Part shown: in pieces, positions 15,935 through 24,654 of the stretch
Layout of the letters: each line of letters opens with the position of its first letter
How positions within the stretch are numbered: the first letter of the stretch is position 1
Source: Streptomyces sp. ISL-1
Lineage (GTDB): Bacteria > Actinomycetota > Actinomycetes > Streptomycetales > Streptomycetaceae
Direction: 5' to 3'
Assembly: GCF_018614585.1 (NCBI RefSeq)
Contig: NZ_JAGGOI010000026.1
Location: 22,726 to 86,725 of the forward strand
Length of the DNA stretch: 64,000 nt
The notes under the pieces: model-generated
Database searches by the model: none
What the model was told of the DNA's origin: nothing
Seen by the model: only the letters and a program-made list of their open reading frames with translations
Made by a program: the position numbers and the translations under genes

Positions 15935-17173
15935 ATGGCCGAGCACGCCGAGCACCCCGCTTATCCCGTCGGACTCCGCCTGACCGGACGCCGCGTCGTC
16001 GTACTCGGCGGTGGCCAGGTCGCCCAGCGTCGGCTCCCCGCGCTCATCGCGGCCGGCGCCGACATCGTCCTCGTGTCACCGGACGCGACCCCCTCCGTCG
16101 AGGCGATGGCCGAGGCCGGCGAGATCCGGTGGGAGCGCCGTCCGTACGCCGAGGGCGACCTCTCCGACGCCTGGTACGCACTCATCGCCACCCCCGACGC
16201 CGAGGCGAACGAGTGTGCCTCCGCCGAGGCCGAGCGCAGCCGCACCTGGTGCGTACGCTCCGACGACGCGAGCGCCGCCACCGCCTGGACCCCGGCCACC
16301 GGGCGGTCCGAGGGCGTGACCGTCGCGGTGCTGACCGGGCGCGACCCCCGCCGGTCCGCCGCGGTGCGCGACGCCATCGTCGAGGGCCTGCGCGACGGCA
16401 CGCTCGCCGCCCCCCACCACCGCACCAGGACGCCCGGCGTGGCCCTCGTCGGCGGCGGTCCCGGCGACCCGGACCTGATCACCGTCCGCGGCCGCCGCCT
16501 CCTCGCCGAGGCGGACGTCGTCATCGCCGACCGCCTCGGCCCGCGCGACCTTCTCGACGAACTCCCGCCCCACGTTGAGGTGATCGACGCCGCGAAGATC
16601 CCATACGGCCGCTACATGGCCCAGGAGGCCATCAACAACGCCCTGATCGAGCATGCGAAGGCGGGCAAGGCCGTCGTACGCCTCAAGGGCGGCGACCCCT
16701 TCGTCTTCGGCCGTGGCATGGAAGAGGCCCAGGCCCTCGCCGAGGCCGGCATCCCGTGCACGGTCGTCCCCGGCATCTCCAGCTCCATCAGCGTCCCCGG
16801 CGCCGTCGGCATCCCGGTCACCCACCGTGGTGTCGCGCACGAGTTCACGGTGATCAGCGGCCATGTCGCCCCGGACGACGAGCGTTCGCTGGTCGACTGG
16901 GCGTCCGTCGCAAGGCTCCGTGGCACGCTCGTCGTCCTGATGGGAGTCGACAAGATCGGCGCGATCGCGCAGACCCTCATCGCCCACGGCAAGAGCCCCG
17001 AGACCCCCGTGGCCCTCGTCCAGGAGGGCACCACCGCCGCCCAGCGCCGCGTCGACGCCACCCTGGCGACCGTGGCCGAGACGGTGCGGACCGAGGACGT
17101 ACGCCCGCCGGCGGTCATTGTGATCGGCGAAGTCGTCACTGTCGGCCCGCAGGGCGCACGGCGCGACGCCTGA
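15935..17173 (+). CDS. cobA: Uroporphyrinogen-III C-methyltransferase with N-terminal siroheme-synthase domain
   Basis: 412 aa. Residues about 10-160 resemble the Met8/CysG precorrin-2 dehydrogenase fold with the NAD motif VVVLGGGQVAQRR. Residues about 165-405 are SUMT, which adds two methyls to uroporphyrinogen III (VALVGGGPGDPDLITVRG, VVRLKGGDPFVFGRG, VTHRGVAHEF). The chain is CysG-like and feeds both siroheme and cobalamin. GAGGAG lies about 11 nt before the ATG. It is third in a run of corrin-pathway genes. Confidence 0.9.
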   Translation: MAEHAEHPAYPVGLRLTGRRVVVLGGGQVAQRRLPALIAAGADIVLVSPDATPSVEAMAEAGEIRWERRPYAEGDLSDAWYALIATPDAEANECASAEAERSRTWCVRSDDASAATAWTPATGRSEGVTVAVLTGRDPRRSAAVRDAIVEGLRDGTLAAPHHRTRTPGVALVGGGPGDPDLITVRGRRLLAEADVVIADRLGPRDLLDELPPHVEVIDAAKIPYGRYMAQEAINNALIEHAKAGKAVVRLKGGDPFVFGRGMEEAQALAEAGIPCTVVPGISSSISVPGAVGIPVTHRGVAHEFTVISGHVAPDDERSLVDWASVARLRGTLVVLMGVDKIGAIAQTLIAHGKSPETPVALVQEGTTAAQRRVDATLATVAETVRTEDVRPPAVIVIGEVVTVGPQGARRDA

Positions 17174-17243
17174 CATGTAACCGCAAGTAACCGAACTGCG
17201 CCCAGCCGTTGGCACCACACCCAGGAGAAGGCAGTATCACCCT

Positions 17244-18092
17244 GTGGCCGATCTCATCACTGTCGAGGACCCCGACGACCCACGCCTGCGCGACTACACG
17301 GGCCTGACCGACGTCGAGCTCCGGCGCAGGCGTGAGCCCGCGGAAGGCCTGTTCATCGCCGAGGGCGAAAAGGTCATCCGACGGGCCAAGGACGCCGGTT
17401 ACGAGATGCGGTCGATGCTGCTCTCGGCCAAGTGGGTCGATGTGATGCGCGATGTCATAGACGAGCTCCCGGCGCCCGTGTACGCGGTGAGCCCCGAGCT
17501 CGCCGAACGCGTCACCGGCTACCACGTGCACCGCGGCGCGCTCGCCTCCATGCAGCGCAAACCCCTCTCTACGGCCGACGATCTGCTCCAGTCGGCCCGT
17601 CGCCCGATCGCCATGGAGTCGGTCAACGCAGGTCAGCGCGTTGCCGTGTTCGAAGATATCGTCGATCACGCCAATCTCGGGGCCGCCTTCCGCAATGCGG
17701 CAGCCCTCGGAGTCGACGCGGTGCTGCTTACTCCGCGATGCGCCGACCCCCTCTACCGGCGGGCTGTGAAGGTCTCAATGGGGGCCGTCTTCCAGGTCCC
17801 GTGGACCCGGCTGGAGTCCTGGCCGAAGGACGTCGAGCTTCTCCGGACCCACGGATTCACCACCGCCGCACTCTGCCTCAGTGGCCAGTCGATCACCATC
17901 GACGAACTCGCCTCGCGGAACATCGAGAAGCTGGCCCTCATCTTCGGCACCGAGGGAGACGGACTCACGCCCGAGGCTCTCATCGCGGCCGACGAGCATG
18001 TCCGCATCCCGATGGACGCCGGGGTCGACTCCCTGAACGTGGCCGCCGCCTCTGCCGTCGCCTTCTACGCCACGCGGTGGAGGTCTGCCTGA
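17244..18092 (+). CDS. TrmH/SpoU-family RNA 2'-O-methyltransferase
   Basis: 282 aa. The N-terminal substrate-binding part includes EGLFIAEGEKVIRRA. The C-terminal SPOUT knot carries the three family motifs: VFEDIVDHANLGAAFRNAAA, LIFGTEGDGLTPE and IPMDAGVDSLNVAAASAVA. It uses SAM to methylate a ribose in rRNA or tRNA; the exact target is unknown. The GTG start is 14 nt after an AGGAGAAGG stretch, a longer spacing than usual. It converges with the kinase gene. Confidence 0.88.
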   Translation: MADLITVEDPDDPRLRDYTGLTDVELRRRREPAEGLFIAEGEKVIRRAKDAGYEMRSMLLSAKWVDVMRDVIDELPAPVYAVSPELAERVTGYHVHRGALASMQRKPLSTADDLLQSARRPIAMESVNAGQRVAVFEDIVDHANLGAAFRNAAALGVDAVLLTPRCADPLYRRAVKVSMGAVFQVPWTRLESWPKDVELLRTHGFTTAALCLSGQSITIDELASRNIEKLALIFGTEGDGLTPEALIAADEHVRIPMDAGVDSLNVAAASAVAFYATRWRSA

Positions 18093-18197
18093 CCCCGGAA
18101 GACCGAGGGCTGTTCGACGTGCCCGCCGCGTCCGCGACCATCGGCGCCGGACGGGAATGAGTCAGGAACAGCTCGCCGAAGCGGCGCGCCGGCCGGC

Positions 18198-19370
18198 CTA
18201 CAGCTGCTGGGCCGCCGCGATCCCCAGGGCCACGATGAGCGTCACCACGAAGAAGACGATGATGCGCTGCCGCAGCAGCCGCGGGTTGGCGGGCCGCCGC
18301 CCGACCGATGTGGTGCGGACGCCGGGCCTGGTGCCCTGACGCCCGTTCGTACGGGAGGTGTTGCGCGGCGGCTGGGGGCGGGTGCCGCCGGTGCGCGAGG
18401 GCCGCGGGCGAGGCGCGGGCGTACCCGCCGTACGCCGCTCCGTCCGCCCTGTGCGTTCGGTCCGCTCCGTCCGTTCCGTGTAGCGCGAGGTCGGACGGTC
18501 CTGCTCGATGCGCTCCCGCTGGACCGGAGGCCGCCCCTCGGACAGCCCCTGGGCCTCCCGTGCCGCGATCTCCTTGAGCCGCATTGACAGTTGCAGCGTG
18601 CTCGGGCGTTCCTCGGGATCCTTCGCCAGACAGGCCTGGACGAGCGGAGCCAGCGCGTCCGGGACCCCGTACAGCTGCGGCTCCTCATGCACGACCCGGT
18701 ACAGCATGACCTCCGAACTGCCGTGTCCGAAGGGCGAGTCGGCCGTCGCCGCGTACGCGAGGGTGGCGCCCAGCGCGAAGACGTCCGTGGCCGGCGTGAC
18801 CGCGGCGCCGCGCACCTGCTCCGGCGCGAGGAAACCGGGCGAGCCCACCGCGGTGCCGACATGGGTCAGCGTGCTCGCGCCGGTCGCCCAGGCGATGCCG
18901 AAGTCGATGATCCGGGGGCCTTTGGGGGAGAGCAGGATGTTCGACGGTTTCAGATCCCGGTGTACGACACCGGCCTCGTGCACGGCGACCAGGCCCTCGG
19001 AGAGCGCGGCGCCGATCGAGGCCACCTCGGCGGCCGGCAGCGTGCCGTCCTCGGCGACCTTGTCGTGCAGGGAGGGACCGGGTACGTACTGGGTGGCGAA
19101 CCACGGGCGGTCCGCCTCGAGATCGGCGGCCACCAGCCGTGCCGTACAGCCGCCGCGGATCCGCCGTGCGGCGGACACCTCGCGTGCGAACCGCGATCTG
19201 AACTCCTGGTCCTCGGCCAGATCCGGCCGGATCACCTTCAGCGCGACGCGCTGTCCGCGGCGGTCCGAGCCCAGGTAGACAACGCCCATGCCACCCGCGC
19301 CGAGCCGCCGGTGAAGCCTGAACGAGCCGACGACACGCGGATCCTCGCGCCGGAGCCGCATCATCGCCAT
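18198..19370 (-). CDS. Transmembrane Ser/Thr protein kinase (PknB-like, no sensor domain)
   Basis: 390 aa. The kinase domain (about 14-270) is intact: Gly loop GAGGMGVVY, Lys in VALKVIRPD, catalytic loop HRDLKPSN, DFG in IIDFGIAW, and GSPGFLAPEQV. A basic, disordered linker with RTERTERT repeats follows. A single C-terminal membrane helix (IIVFFVVTLIVALGIAAA) ends only three residues before the stop, so there is no extracellular sensor such as PASTA repeats. Signal input must come from elsewhere. It probably phosphorylates cytosolic or membrane-proximal targets. Confidence 0.9.
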   Translation of the reverse strand: MAMMRLRREDPRVVGSFRLHRRLGAGGMGVVYLGSDRRGQRVALKVIRPDLAEDQEFRSRFAREVSAARRIRGGCTARLVAADLEADRPWFATQYVPGPSLHDKVAEDGTLPAAEVASIGAALSEGLVAVHEAGVVHRDLKPSNILLSPKGPRIIDFGIAWATGASTLTHVGTAVGSPGFLAPEQVRGAAVTPATDVFALGATLAYAATADSPFGHGSSEVMLYRVVHEEPQLYGVPDALAPLVQACLAKDPEERPSTLQLSMRLKEIAAREAQGLSEGRPPVQRERIEQDRPTSRYTERTERTERTGRTERRTAGTPAPRPRPSRTGGTRPQPPRNTSRTNGRQGTRPGVRTTSVGRRPANPRLLRQRIIVFFVVTLIVALGIAAAQQL

Positions 19371-19603
19371 GTCCGTCCCCTACCTACGGTGGGGAGACCC
19401 CACTCCCGCTGCCACGGTCGTCCGTTTGACGTGGCACAGCTTACGTACCCCCGACCCGGTGTGCTCATAGGCCGCGCCCTCGCGGCCCGACCGATTGTCA
19501 GTGCCGGGTGGGAAACTTGAAGAGTGGTCAGGGGATGGCGGATCCGTCGCCCCCGGGCCCGTGCGAGATCTCAAAGGTCCGTCGCAGAAGGGGGATTGGA
19601 TCA

Positions 19604-19861
19604 GTGAAGGGTGACCGCGTGGAGATAGTCGTGGACGCGGGAGACACGACTCGTACCTACGAAGTGGTGGCAAGCCGGGCGGGTCGCAGGGTCGAGACCG
19701 CGGTGCGCAGGGGGGTGGTGGAAGTGAGCGAAGTCACCCGCAGCGGTGGGGTGGTGCGCACGGCCCGCTTCATGGCCACCCGGGTGCTGGCGCTGGTCGA
19801 GCAGCCGGTACCGCGGGAGGACTCCTCGGAACGTCCCCTCCGGGAAGACCCCAAGGCATAG
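19604..19861 (+). CDS. Hypothetical 85-aa protein, beta-rich
   Basis: Starts VKGDRVEIVVDAGDTTRTY at GTG 19604 with GGGGG about 9 nt upstream. The sequence alternates charged and hydrophobic residues and looks like a small beta-strand fold (YEVVASRAGRRVETAV, VVEVSEVTRSGGVV), ending in a charged tail. I do not recognise a family. It is transcribed away from the kinase and could share its control region. Confidence 0.6.
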   Translation: MKGDRVEIVVDAGDTTRTYEVVASRAGRRVETAVRRGVVEVSEVTRSGGVVRTARFMATRVLALVEQPVPREDSSERPLREDPKA

Positions 19862-20050
19862 GGCGGCGTCTCCACCCTGGGGAGTACGTCGCTGGGTGGT
19901 GGCTCATCCTCCGGGAGGCCCGGCAATCGGTACGCGGGCATGACGACCGGGCCCTGTCGCTTCCCTAATCTTGAAGTCAAGCGGCGGGTGGAGCACTCGT
20001 CCCCCGAGGTCAGACACCCGCCGCTGCCCATACAAAACAGGAGAGGGACC

Positions 20051-20257
20051 ATGGCGGACACGGCATCGCGGACCATCATCCGCACGCAGGGGCGCAAGGC
20101 ATTCGCCGCGTTCGGCGACCGCCCGTCAGGCAGGCGTCACCCGTTGGTGGCGACGGCCATGGTCCTTCCTCTGGCGGCACTGCTCGTGGTCGCCTTCGGC
20201 GGCTGGGAAGCGGTAGTCACACAAGCGTCGTCCGTGGGCGTGATGCTGGGGCGCTGA
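20051..20257 (+). CDS. Hypothetical 68-aa single-pass membrane protein
   Basis: AGGAG sits about 7 nt before the ATG at 20051. A basic N-terminus (about 30 residues) is followed by one hydrophobic segment (LVATAMVLPLAALLVVAFGG) and a short tail. It is followed by two strong hairpins, consistent with a real short transcript. No function is recognised. Confidence 0.65.
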   Translation: MADTASRTIIRTQGRKAFAAFGDRPSGRRHPLVATAMVLPLAALLVVAFGGWEAVVTQASSVGVMLGR

Positions 20258-20268
20258 GCGGCGCCCTG

Positions 20269-20291
20269 GGCCCGGAAGAGCGGTCCGGGCC
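20269..20291 (+). terminator. Hairpin after the 68-aa gene
   Basis: An 8-bp perfect stem GGCCCGGA / TCCGGGCC with a 7-nt loop, 11 nt after the stop codon. Confidence 0.5.
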
Positions 20292-20337
20292 GGGGACATC
20301 CGGCCAACAACCCCGTGGGGACGGGGGTGCGGCGGAC

Positions 20338-20386
20338 GGCAGCGTTTGGCCGGTCAGCTGGGGAGCTGACCGGCCATCGCGCTGCC
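20338..20386 (+). terminator. Long interrupted hairpin
   Basis: Inner perfect 13-bp stem (TGGCCGGTCAGCT, 20347-20359, with 20364-20376) and a GGGG loop. A further 7-bp outer stem (GGCAGCG, 20338-20344, with 20380-20386) is separated by a small internal loop. Confidence 0.65.
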
Positions 20387-20498
20387 CGCTTTCATTCGCG
20401 CCTTCGCGCGATGCGGCCGTCCTGGAGGTCAGAGGAAACACCCCCCGCCCCACCGCGTACTCTCCAGCCGGACCGCACCGCAACCCCGGGGGGACACC

Positions 20499-21464
20499 GT
20501 GACCGCATCCGTCGTACGCGCGCTCGCCGACGCCGCCCGCGACGCCGCGCATCTGCCAGGTCCGCGCGCGGCCTGCCGGGCCTGCGGGCGGGACGAGGCC
20601 GTGCTCGCGGACCGGGCCGACGGCGCCGTCGTACGGCACGGGGAAGCCGTCGCCAAGGCGCACGCACCCGGCACCGACCCGAACGGACACCGCGCCCGCA
20701 TCGCCGTCGCCGCGCACCCCCGCCTCGCCGGGATCCTGCTTCCACCGCTCCCGCTCCGGGTACGGGATGTGTGCGGCCGCCCCGTCACGGCCTGGCCGTA
20801 CGGCGTGCCCGTGGACGCCGCGGACCCCGACGCCGCCCCCTGGGAGGACGCCGCGGTGTTGCTGGCCCGGCTCCACCGCGTCGAGCCCGCCGCACTCCCC
20901 GGCCCCATCCCGCCCATGCGCGGCCCCGCCAAGGCCGCCCGGGCCCTCGCGCGGATGCGCGCCGCCGCGGCGGACCACCCCGCGGCCGCCACCGTCGAAC
21001 GGGCCTGGGAGCGGCTCCCCGCCTGGGCCCGCGACGAGGCCGAATCGCCCCGCAGAAGCGCCCTTTGCCACGGCGACCTCCACCTCGGCCAGCTCGTCCG
21101 TCACCCCGCCCCCGCCGGCCCCTGGCTGCTGATCGACGTCGACGATCTCGGCCTCGGCGATCCCGCCTGGGACCTGGCCCGCCCCGCCGCCTGGTACGCC
21201 GCCGGTCTGCTGCCCCCAGAAATCTGGCAGCGGTTCCTCGGGGCGTACAGCGCCGCAGACGGCCCGGCGGTCCGGGCAGGCGCCGACCCCTGGCCCCAAC
21301 TCGACGTCCCCGCCCGCGCGCTGACCGTCCAGACCGCCGCCCTCGCCCTGGCGAAATCCGCCGCGGAACATCGCGATCCGGACGACGTCGAGCAGGCCGT
21401 GATCGACGCCTGCGCCCGAATCGCGTGCCTCCCACCCGAGTTGGAGTTCGAGCCTCCGTCGTAG
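20499..21464 (+). CDS. Aminoglycoside phosphotransferase-family kinase
   Basis: 321 aa of the APH/choline-kinase fold. The catalytic loop is CHGDLHLGQLV and the metal-binding segment is IDVDDLGLGDPAWDLARPA. The N-lobe is short and has ADGAVVRHGEAVAKAH in place of a clear nucleotide loop. GGGGGG lies 6 nt before GTG 20499. Its substrate may be a sugar, amino-alcohol or antibiotic; nothing nearby decides this. A conserved N-terminal Cys pair (CRACG) is odd for the family. Confidence 0.75.
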   Translation: MTASVVRALADAARDAAHLPGPRAACRACGRDEAVLADRADGAVVRHGEAVAKAHAPGTDPNGHRARIAVAAHPRLAGILLPPLPLRVRDVCGRPVTAWPYGVPVDAADPDAAPWEDAAVLLARLHRVEPAALPGPIPPMRGPAKAARALARMRAAAADHPAAATVERAWERLPAWARDEAESPRRSALCHGDLHLGQLVRHPAPAGPWLLIDVDDLGLGDPAWDLARPAAWYAAGLLPPEIWQRFLGAYSAADGPAVRAGADPWPQLDVPARALTVQTAALALAKSAAEHRDPDDVEQAVIDACARIACLPPELEFEPPS

Positions 21465-21532
21465 TCTGAACTCCTCGTCACCGGGCATGCATCCCGGCGA
21501 CGTCGACCGAACGGCGAGGAGCTGAGCAGACC

Positions 21533-21814
21533 ATGCAGTGTCCCAAGTGCCATGCAGCGATGCACACGTACAACCGCAACGGCGTCCAGATCGAGCAGTG
21601 CAGCGGCTGCCGGGGGATATTCCTCGACTACGGCGAGCTGGAGTCCCTCACCCGCCTCGAGTCGCAGTGGACCCAGGCTCCGCCCCCGCCGTCCGCCCCG
21701 CAGGCCTACCCGTCCGCCCCCGCGCCCGCTTGGGGCGCCCCGCAGCACCATGGCGGACACCACGGCGGGCACCACCGCCAGAAGAGCTTCGGCCGGATGC
21801 TCTTCTCCTCCTGA
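21533..21814 (+). CDS. zf-TFIIB-like zinc ribbon protein
   Basis: 93 aa. Two Cys pairs, CPKC (residues 3-6) and CSGC (23-26), form a zinc ribbon of the zf-TFIIB type with the usual GIFLDYGELESL after it. The tail is Pro-rich, then His-rich (HHGGHHGGHH). GAGGAG precedes the ATG. Such proteins are widespread in bacteria and their role is unknown; the His tail may bind metal. Confidence 0.8.
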   Translation: MQCPKCHAAMHTYNRNGVQIEQCSGCRGIFLDYGELESLTRLESQWTQAPPPPSAPQAYPSAPAPAWGAPQHHGGHHGGHHRQKSFGRMLFSS

Positions 21815-22000
21815 ACCGCCTGCTGATCCGCCACGTGACGGCGACCTGAGCCGCCACGTCTGACGGCCACCTGAACCACTCCTGAATCCCCGCTGCGGGC
21901 CCGGGCACTCCACCCGGGCCCGCGGCGGCCGGCTGCTCACCGCCGGTCCGCCGCCGGTAGCTCGTCACGGGGTGAGGGACGGGCCGACCCCCGTAACGAC

Positions 22001-22034
22001 AAAACCCCCGGCCGTGGATGCGGCCGGGGGTTTT
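22001..22034 (-). terminator. Rho-independent terminator of the tRNA cluster
   Basis: A perfect 14-bp stem including AAAACCCCCGGCCG, with a 6-nt loop. On the minus strand it ends in TTTT. It follows the last tRNA-Val by 3 nt. Confidence 0.9.
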
Positions 22035-22037
22035 GGC

Positions 22038-22112
22038 TGGTGCGCGATACTGGGATTGAACCAGTGACCTCTTCCGTGTCAGGGAAGCGCTCTCCCGCTG
22101 AGCTAATCGCGC
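22038..22112 (-). tRNA. tRNA-Val(GAC), CCA encoded
   Basis: Cloverleaf with acceptor GCGCGAT/ATCGCGC, anticodon loop CTGACAC (anticodon GAC) and discriminator A, followed by an encoded CCA (minus strand 22040-22038). Last of five tRNAs in the cluster. The body is identical to the copy at 22137-22208. Confidence 0.95.
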
Positions 22113-22136
22113 GGGACGATCTTGTGTTGTATTGCG

Positions 22137-22208
22137 TGCGCGATACTGGGATTGAACCAGTGACCTCTTCCGTGTCAGGGAAGCGCTCTCCCGCTGAGCT
22201 AATCGCGC
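22137..22208 (-). tRNA. tRNA-Val(GAC), CCA not encoded
   Basis: Same 71-nt body as the downstream copy, anticodon GAC, discriminator A. The three bases after it read CGC, so CCA must be added by an enzyme. Confidence 0.95.
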
Positions 22209-22255
22209 CGGGTTCCCCGTGCCGAAGACCAGGGAGAGAATCCTCGCGGATCCAG

Positions 22256-22327
22256 TGGACGATACTGGGATTGAACCAGTGACCTCTTCCGTGTCAGGGA
22301 AGCGCTCTCCCGCTGAGCTAATCGTCC
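22256..22327 (-). tRNA. tRNA-Val(GAC) with a different acceptor stem
   Basis: D-arm, anticodon arm (CTGACAC) and T-arm equal the other two copies, but the acceptor stem is GGACGAT/ATCGTCC. CCA is not encoded. It begins 1 nt after the tRNA-Cys CCA. Confidence 0.95.
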
Positions 22328-22328
22328 T

Positions 22329-22402
22329 TGGAGGTGGAGACGGGATTTGAACCCGTGTAGACGGCTTTGCAGGCCGTTGCCTCGCCTCTCGGCCACTCCA
22401 CC
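22329..22402 (-). tRNA. tRNA-Cys(GCA), CCA encoded
   Basis: Acceptor GGTGGAG/CTCCACC, anticodon loop CTGCAAA (GCA), discriminator T as usual for Cys, then encoded CCA. Confidence 0.95.
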
Positions 22403-22435
22403 CTGAATGCAGGGGTTCGGGATGATCCCCCATCG

Positions 22436-22508
22436 AGCGGACGACGAGATTCGAACTCGCGACCCTCACCTTGGCAAGGTGATGCTCTACCAACTGAGCC
22501 ACGTCCGC
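22436..22508 (-). tRNA. tRNA-Gly(GCC)
   Basis: Acceptor GCGGACG/CGTCCGC, anticodon loop TTGCCAA (GCC), discriminator T. CCA is not encoded. First tRNA of the minus-strand cluster Gly-Cys-Val-Val-Val. Confidence 0.95.
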
Positions 22509-22550
22509 ATGTCGGTTCCGGCCCGCTCCCGCGTGCCGGCGACGTGGTGA

Positions 22551-22578
22551 ACTCTAGCGGATTAGTGGGCCAGCACAA
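22551..22578 (-). promoter_or_regulatory. Promoter of the tRNA cluster
   Basis: On the minus strand TTGTGC (22578-22573), a 16-nt spacer and TAGAGT (22556-22551). Transcription would start about 35 nt before tRNA-Gly. Confidence 0.5.
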
Positions 22579-22640
22579 AAACGCGTTTCCGCAGCGTGCT
22601 GAGGTGTGTTCACGCCGCAGCGGCTCATCGGCGCCCGCCA

Positions 22641-22646
22641 TAGACT
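22641..22646 (+). promoter_or_regulatory. -10 box for a probably leaderless pabB
   Basis: TAGACT with 7 nt to GTG 22654. No ribosome site precedes that GTG, which fits a leaderless mRNA. Confidence 0.45.
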
Positions 22647-22653
22647 CGCAGAC

Positions 22654-23709
22654 GTGCATGACCTCGCTCCTTTGGCCCGCTTCGGCAGCCTCGTCGCATC
22701 AGACCTCCGGGATGTCACCAGCGACCCCGAAGCGCTCGACTCCGCCGGCTTCTGGGCCGTCGCCGCAGACTTCGAGGGTGGTCTGACCTGCGCACGCTTC
22801 GGCGATGTGCGTACGGAGCCGGTGCCCGATCCCGTCCCGGGGCGCTGGCGGGGCCCGTCGGCGGACGACTGGACGTCAACGCTGGACCGCGCCGCGTACT
22901 GCGCCGGCGTCCGGCGCATTCGTGAGCTCATAGCGGCGGGCGAGGTCTATCAGGCGAACCTCTGCCGAATTCTCTCCGCGCCGCTGCCCGACCGGGACGC
23001 CACCGACGTCGACGCGCTGACCGCCCTGCTGGCACGCGGCAACCCCGCCCCGTACGCCGGAACCATCCGGCTGCCCGAGCACGGAGTGGAGATCGCCAGC
23101 GCCTCGCCAGAGCTGTATCTGCGCCGGGACGGGCACACCGTCGAGTCCGGGCCGATCAAAGGCACCGGACGCACCGTCGAGGATCTGCTGGAGAAGGACC
23201 ACGCGGAGAACGTGATGATCGTGGACCTGGTCCGCAACGACCTGGGGCGGGTCTGCGCCACGGGCACGGTGACCGTCCCCGCGCTGTGCGCGGTCGAGGC
23301 GCATCCAGGCCTTGTGCACCTCGTCTCCACCGTGCGCGGGGAGCTGGGGCCCAAGGCGGGCTGGCAGCAGCTGCTGGCCGCCACCTTCCCGCCGGGCTCG
23401 GTGACCGGCGCGCCCAAGTCCAGTGCCCTGAAGATCATCGAGTCGCTGGAGACGGCGCCCCGCGGACCGTACTGCGGAGGCATCGGCTGGGTCGACGCCG
23501 ACCGCGGCACCGGCGAGCTCGCCGTCGGCATACGCACCTTCTGGATCGACCGGACCCGGGCCGGCGGGCCGGTGCTCCGCTTCGGCACCGGCGCCGGGAT
23601 CACCTGGGGCTCCGACCCCGAGGGCGAGTGGGAGGAGACCGAGCTGAAGGCTTCCCGGCTGCTCGCGGTAGCGTCGGGAGTGTACGAAGCGAGCGGAAGG
23701 ACCAGCTAG
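22654..23709 (+). CDS. pabB: Aminodeoxychorismate synthase component I / chorismate-binding enzyme
   Basis: 351 aa. The chorismate-utilising domain is complete: AAGEVYQANLCR, GPIKGTGRT, ENVMIVDLVRNDLGRV, FPPGSVTGAPK and GTGAGITWGSDPEGEWEE. It converts chorismate to aminodeoxychorismate, using ammonia from a glutaminase not encoded nearby. The short N-terminus is usual for this subgroup. pabC starts at the next base after its stop, so the pair should make p-aminobenzoate for folate. GTG 22654 (VHDLAPLARFG) was chosen because of the -10 box; GTG 22606 is in frame upstream. Confidence 0.88.
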   Translation: MHDLAPLARFGSLVASDLRDVTSDPEALDSAGFWAVAADFEGGLTCARFGDVRTEPVPDPVPGRWRGPSADDWTSTLDRAAYCAGVRRIRELIAAGEVYQANLCRILSAPLPDRDATDVDALTALLARGNPAPYAGTIRLPEHGVEIASASPELYLRRDGHTVESGPIKGTGRTVEDLLEKDHAENVMIVDLVRNDLGRVCATGTVTVPALCAVEAHPGLVHLVSTVRGELGPKAGWQQLLAATFPPGSVTGAPKSSALKIIESLETAPRGPYCGGIGWVDADRGTGELAVGIRTFWIDRTRAGGPVLRFGTGAGITWGSDPEGEWEETELKASRLLAVASGVYEASGRTS

Positions 23710-24540
23710 ATGAAGCTTTGGGTCAATGGCGCACTCACGGACGCTGACGACGCCCGGGTGTCGGTGTTCGACCACGGTCTGACCGTGGGCGACGGCATCT
23801 TCGAGACGGTCAAGGCCGTCCACGGGCAGCCCTTTGCCCTCACCCAGCACCTCGACCGGCTTACCCGCTCGGCCCGCGGTCTCGGCCTGCCGGACCCGGA
23901 CCATGACGAGGTGCGCCGCGCCTGCGCGGCGGTGCTGGAAGCCAACCCCGCGGCCCTTGGCCGGCTGCGCATCACGTACACCGGCGGCACCTCGCCCCTC
24001 GGCTCCGACCGCGGCACCGCGGGTCCGACCCTCGTCGTCGCGCTCGGCGAGACCAAGCGCCGCCCCGACGCCACGGCCGTGATCACTGTTCCCTGGACGC
24101 GCAATGAGCGTGGTGCGCTGGCCGGGCTGAAGACGACGTCGTACGCGGAGAATGTCGTCGCACTCGCCAGGGCGAGCGAACAGGGCGCGTCCGAGGCGCT
24201 CTTCGCCAACACCGTCGGACAGCTCTGCGAGGGCACCGGCGCCAATGTCTTCGTCGTACTCGACGGCGAGCTGTACACCCCGCCCGTCTCCTCCGGCTGT
24301 CTGGCGGGCATCACCCGCGCGATGACCGTGGAATGGACGGGGGCCAGGGAGACCGACCTGCCGTTCGACGTGCTGGACCGGGCCGATGAGGTCTTCCTTA
24401 CGTCCACCCTCCGCGACGTACAGGCGGTGCGGCGGATCGACGGGCGACAGCTGGCGGACGCGCCGGGACCGGTGACCGCCAAGGCGATGCGGATCTTCGA
24501 CGAGCGCTCGGCCGCCGACAGCGATCCGAAGGCTCCGTAG
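23710..24540 (+). CDS. pabC: Aminodeoxychorismate lyase (class IV aminotransferase)
   Basis: 276 aa, a PLP enzyme that splits aminodeoxychorismate to p-aminobenzoate and pyruvate. Fold-type IV features: VFDHGLTVGDGIFETVK at the start, the Schiff-base Lys in GLKTTSYAENVV, and the phosphate-binding NVFVVLDGELYTPPVSSGCL. The ATG directly follows the pabB stop. A branched-chain or D-amino-acid aminotransferase is the main alternative; the pabB neighbour favours lyase. Confidence 0.85.
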   Translation: MKLWVNGALTDADDARVSVFDHGLTVGDGIFETVKAVHGQPFALTQHLDRLTRSARGLGLPDPDHDEVRRACAAVLEANPAALGRLRITYTGGTSPLGSDRGTAGPTLVVALGETKRRPDATAVITVPWTRNERGALAGLKTTSYAENVVALARASEQGASEALFANTVGQLCEGTGANVFVVLDGELYTPPVSSGCLAGITRAMTVEWTGARETDLPFDVLDRADEVFLTSTLRDVQAVRRIDGRQLADAPGPVTAKAMRIFDERSAADSDPKAP

Positions 24541-24618
24541 CCGAGGTTTCCCCAGGGGCGCTTTGGCCCAGAGGCGCTCCGCGGCGGGCCGGACTCCCGG
24601 CCGGACCGGCAAAACCGC

Positions 24619-24647
24619 GTGACGTGGGGCCGCAGGGCAGGTACAAC
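24619..24647 (+). promoter_or_regulatory. Promoter of the double-GNAT gene
   Basis: GTGACG (24619-24624), a 17-nt spacer and TACAAC (24642-24647), then 7 nt to the ATG. No ribosome site is present, so the mRNA is probably leaderless. Confidence 0.45.
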
Positions 24648-24654
24648 ACCCCTG

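Noticed and set aside
22001..22112. Attachment site for an integrated element at the tRNA cluster
   Set aside because: No integrase, direct repeat of a tRNA 3' end, or foreign-looking DNA lies next to the tRNAs.
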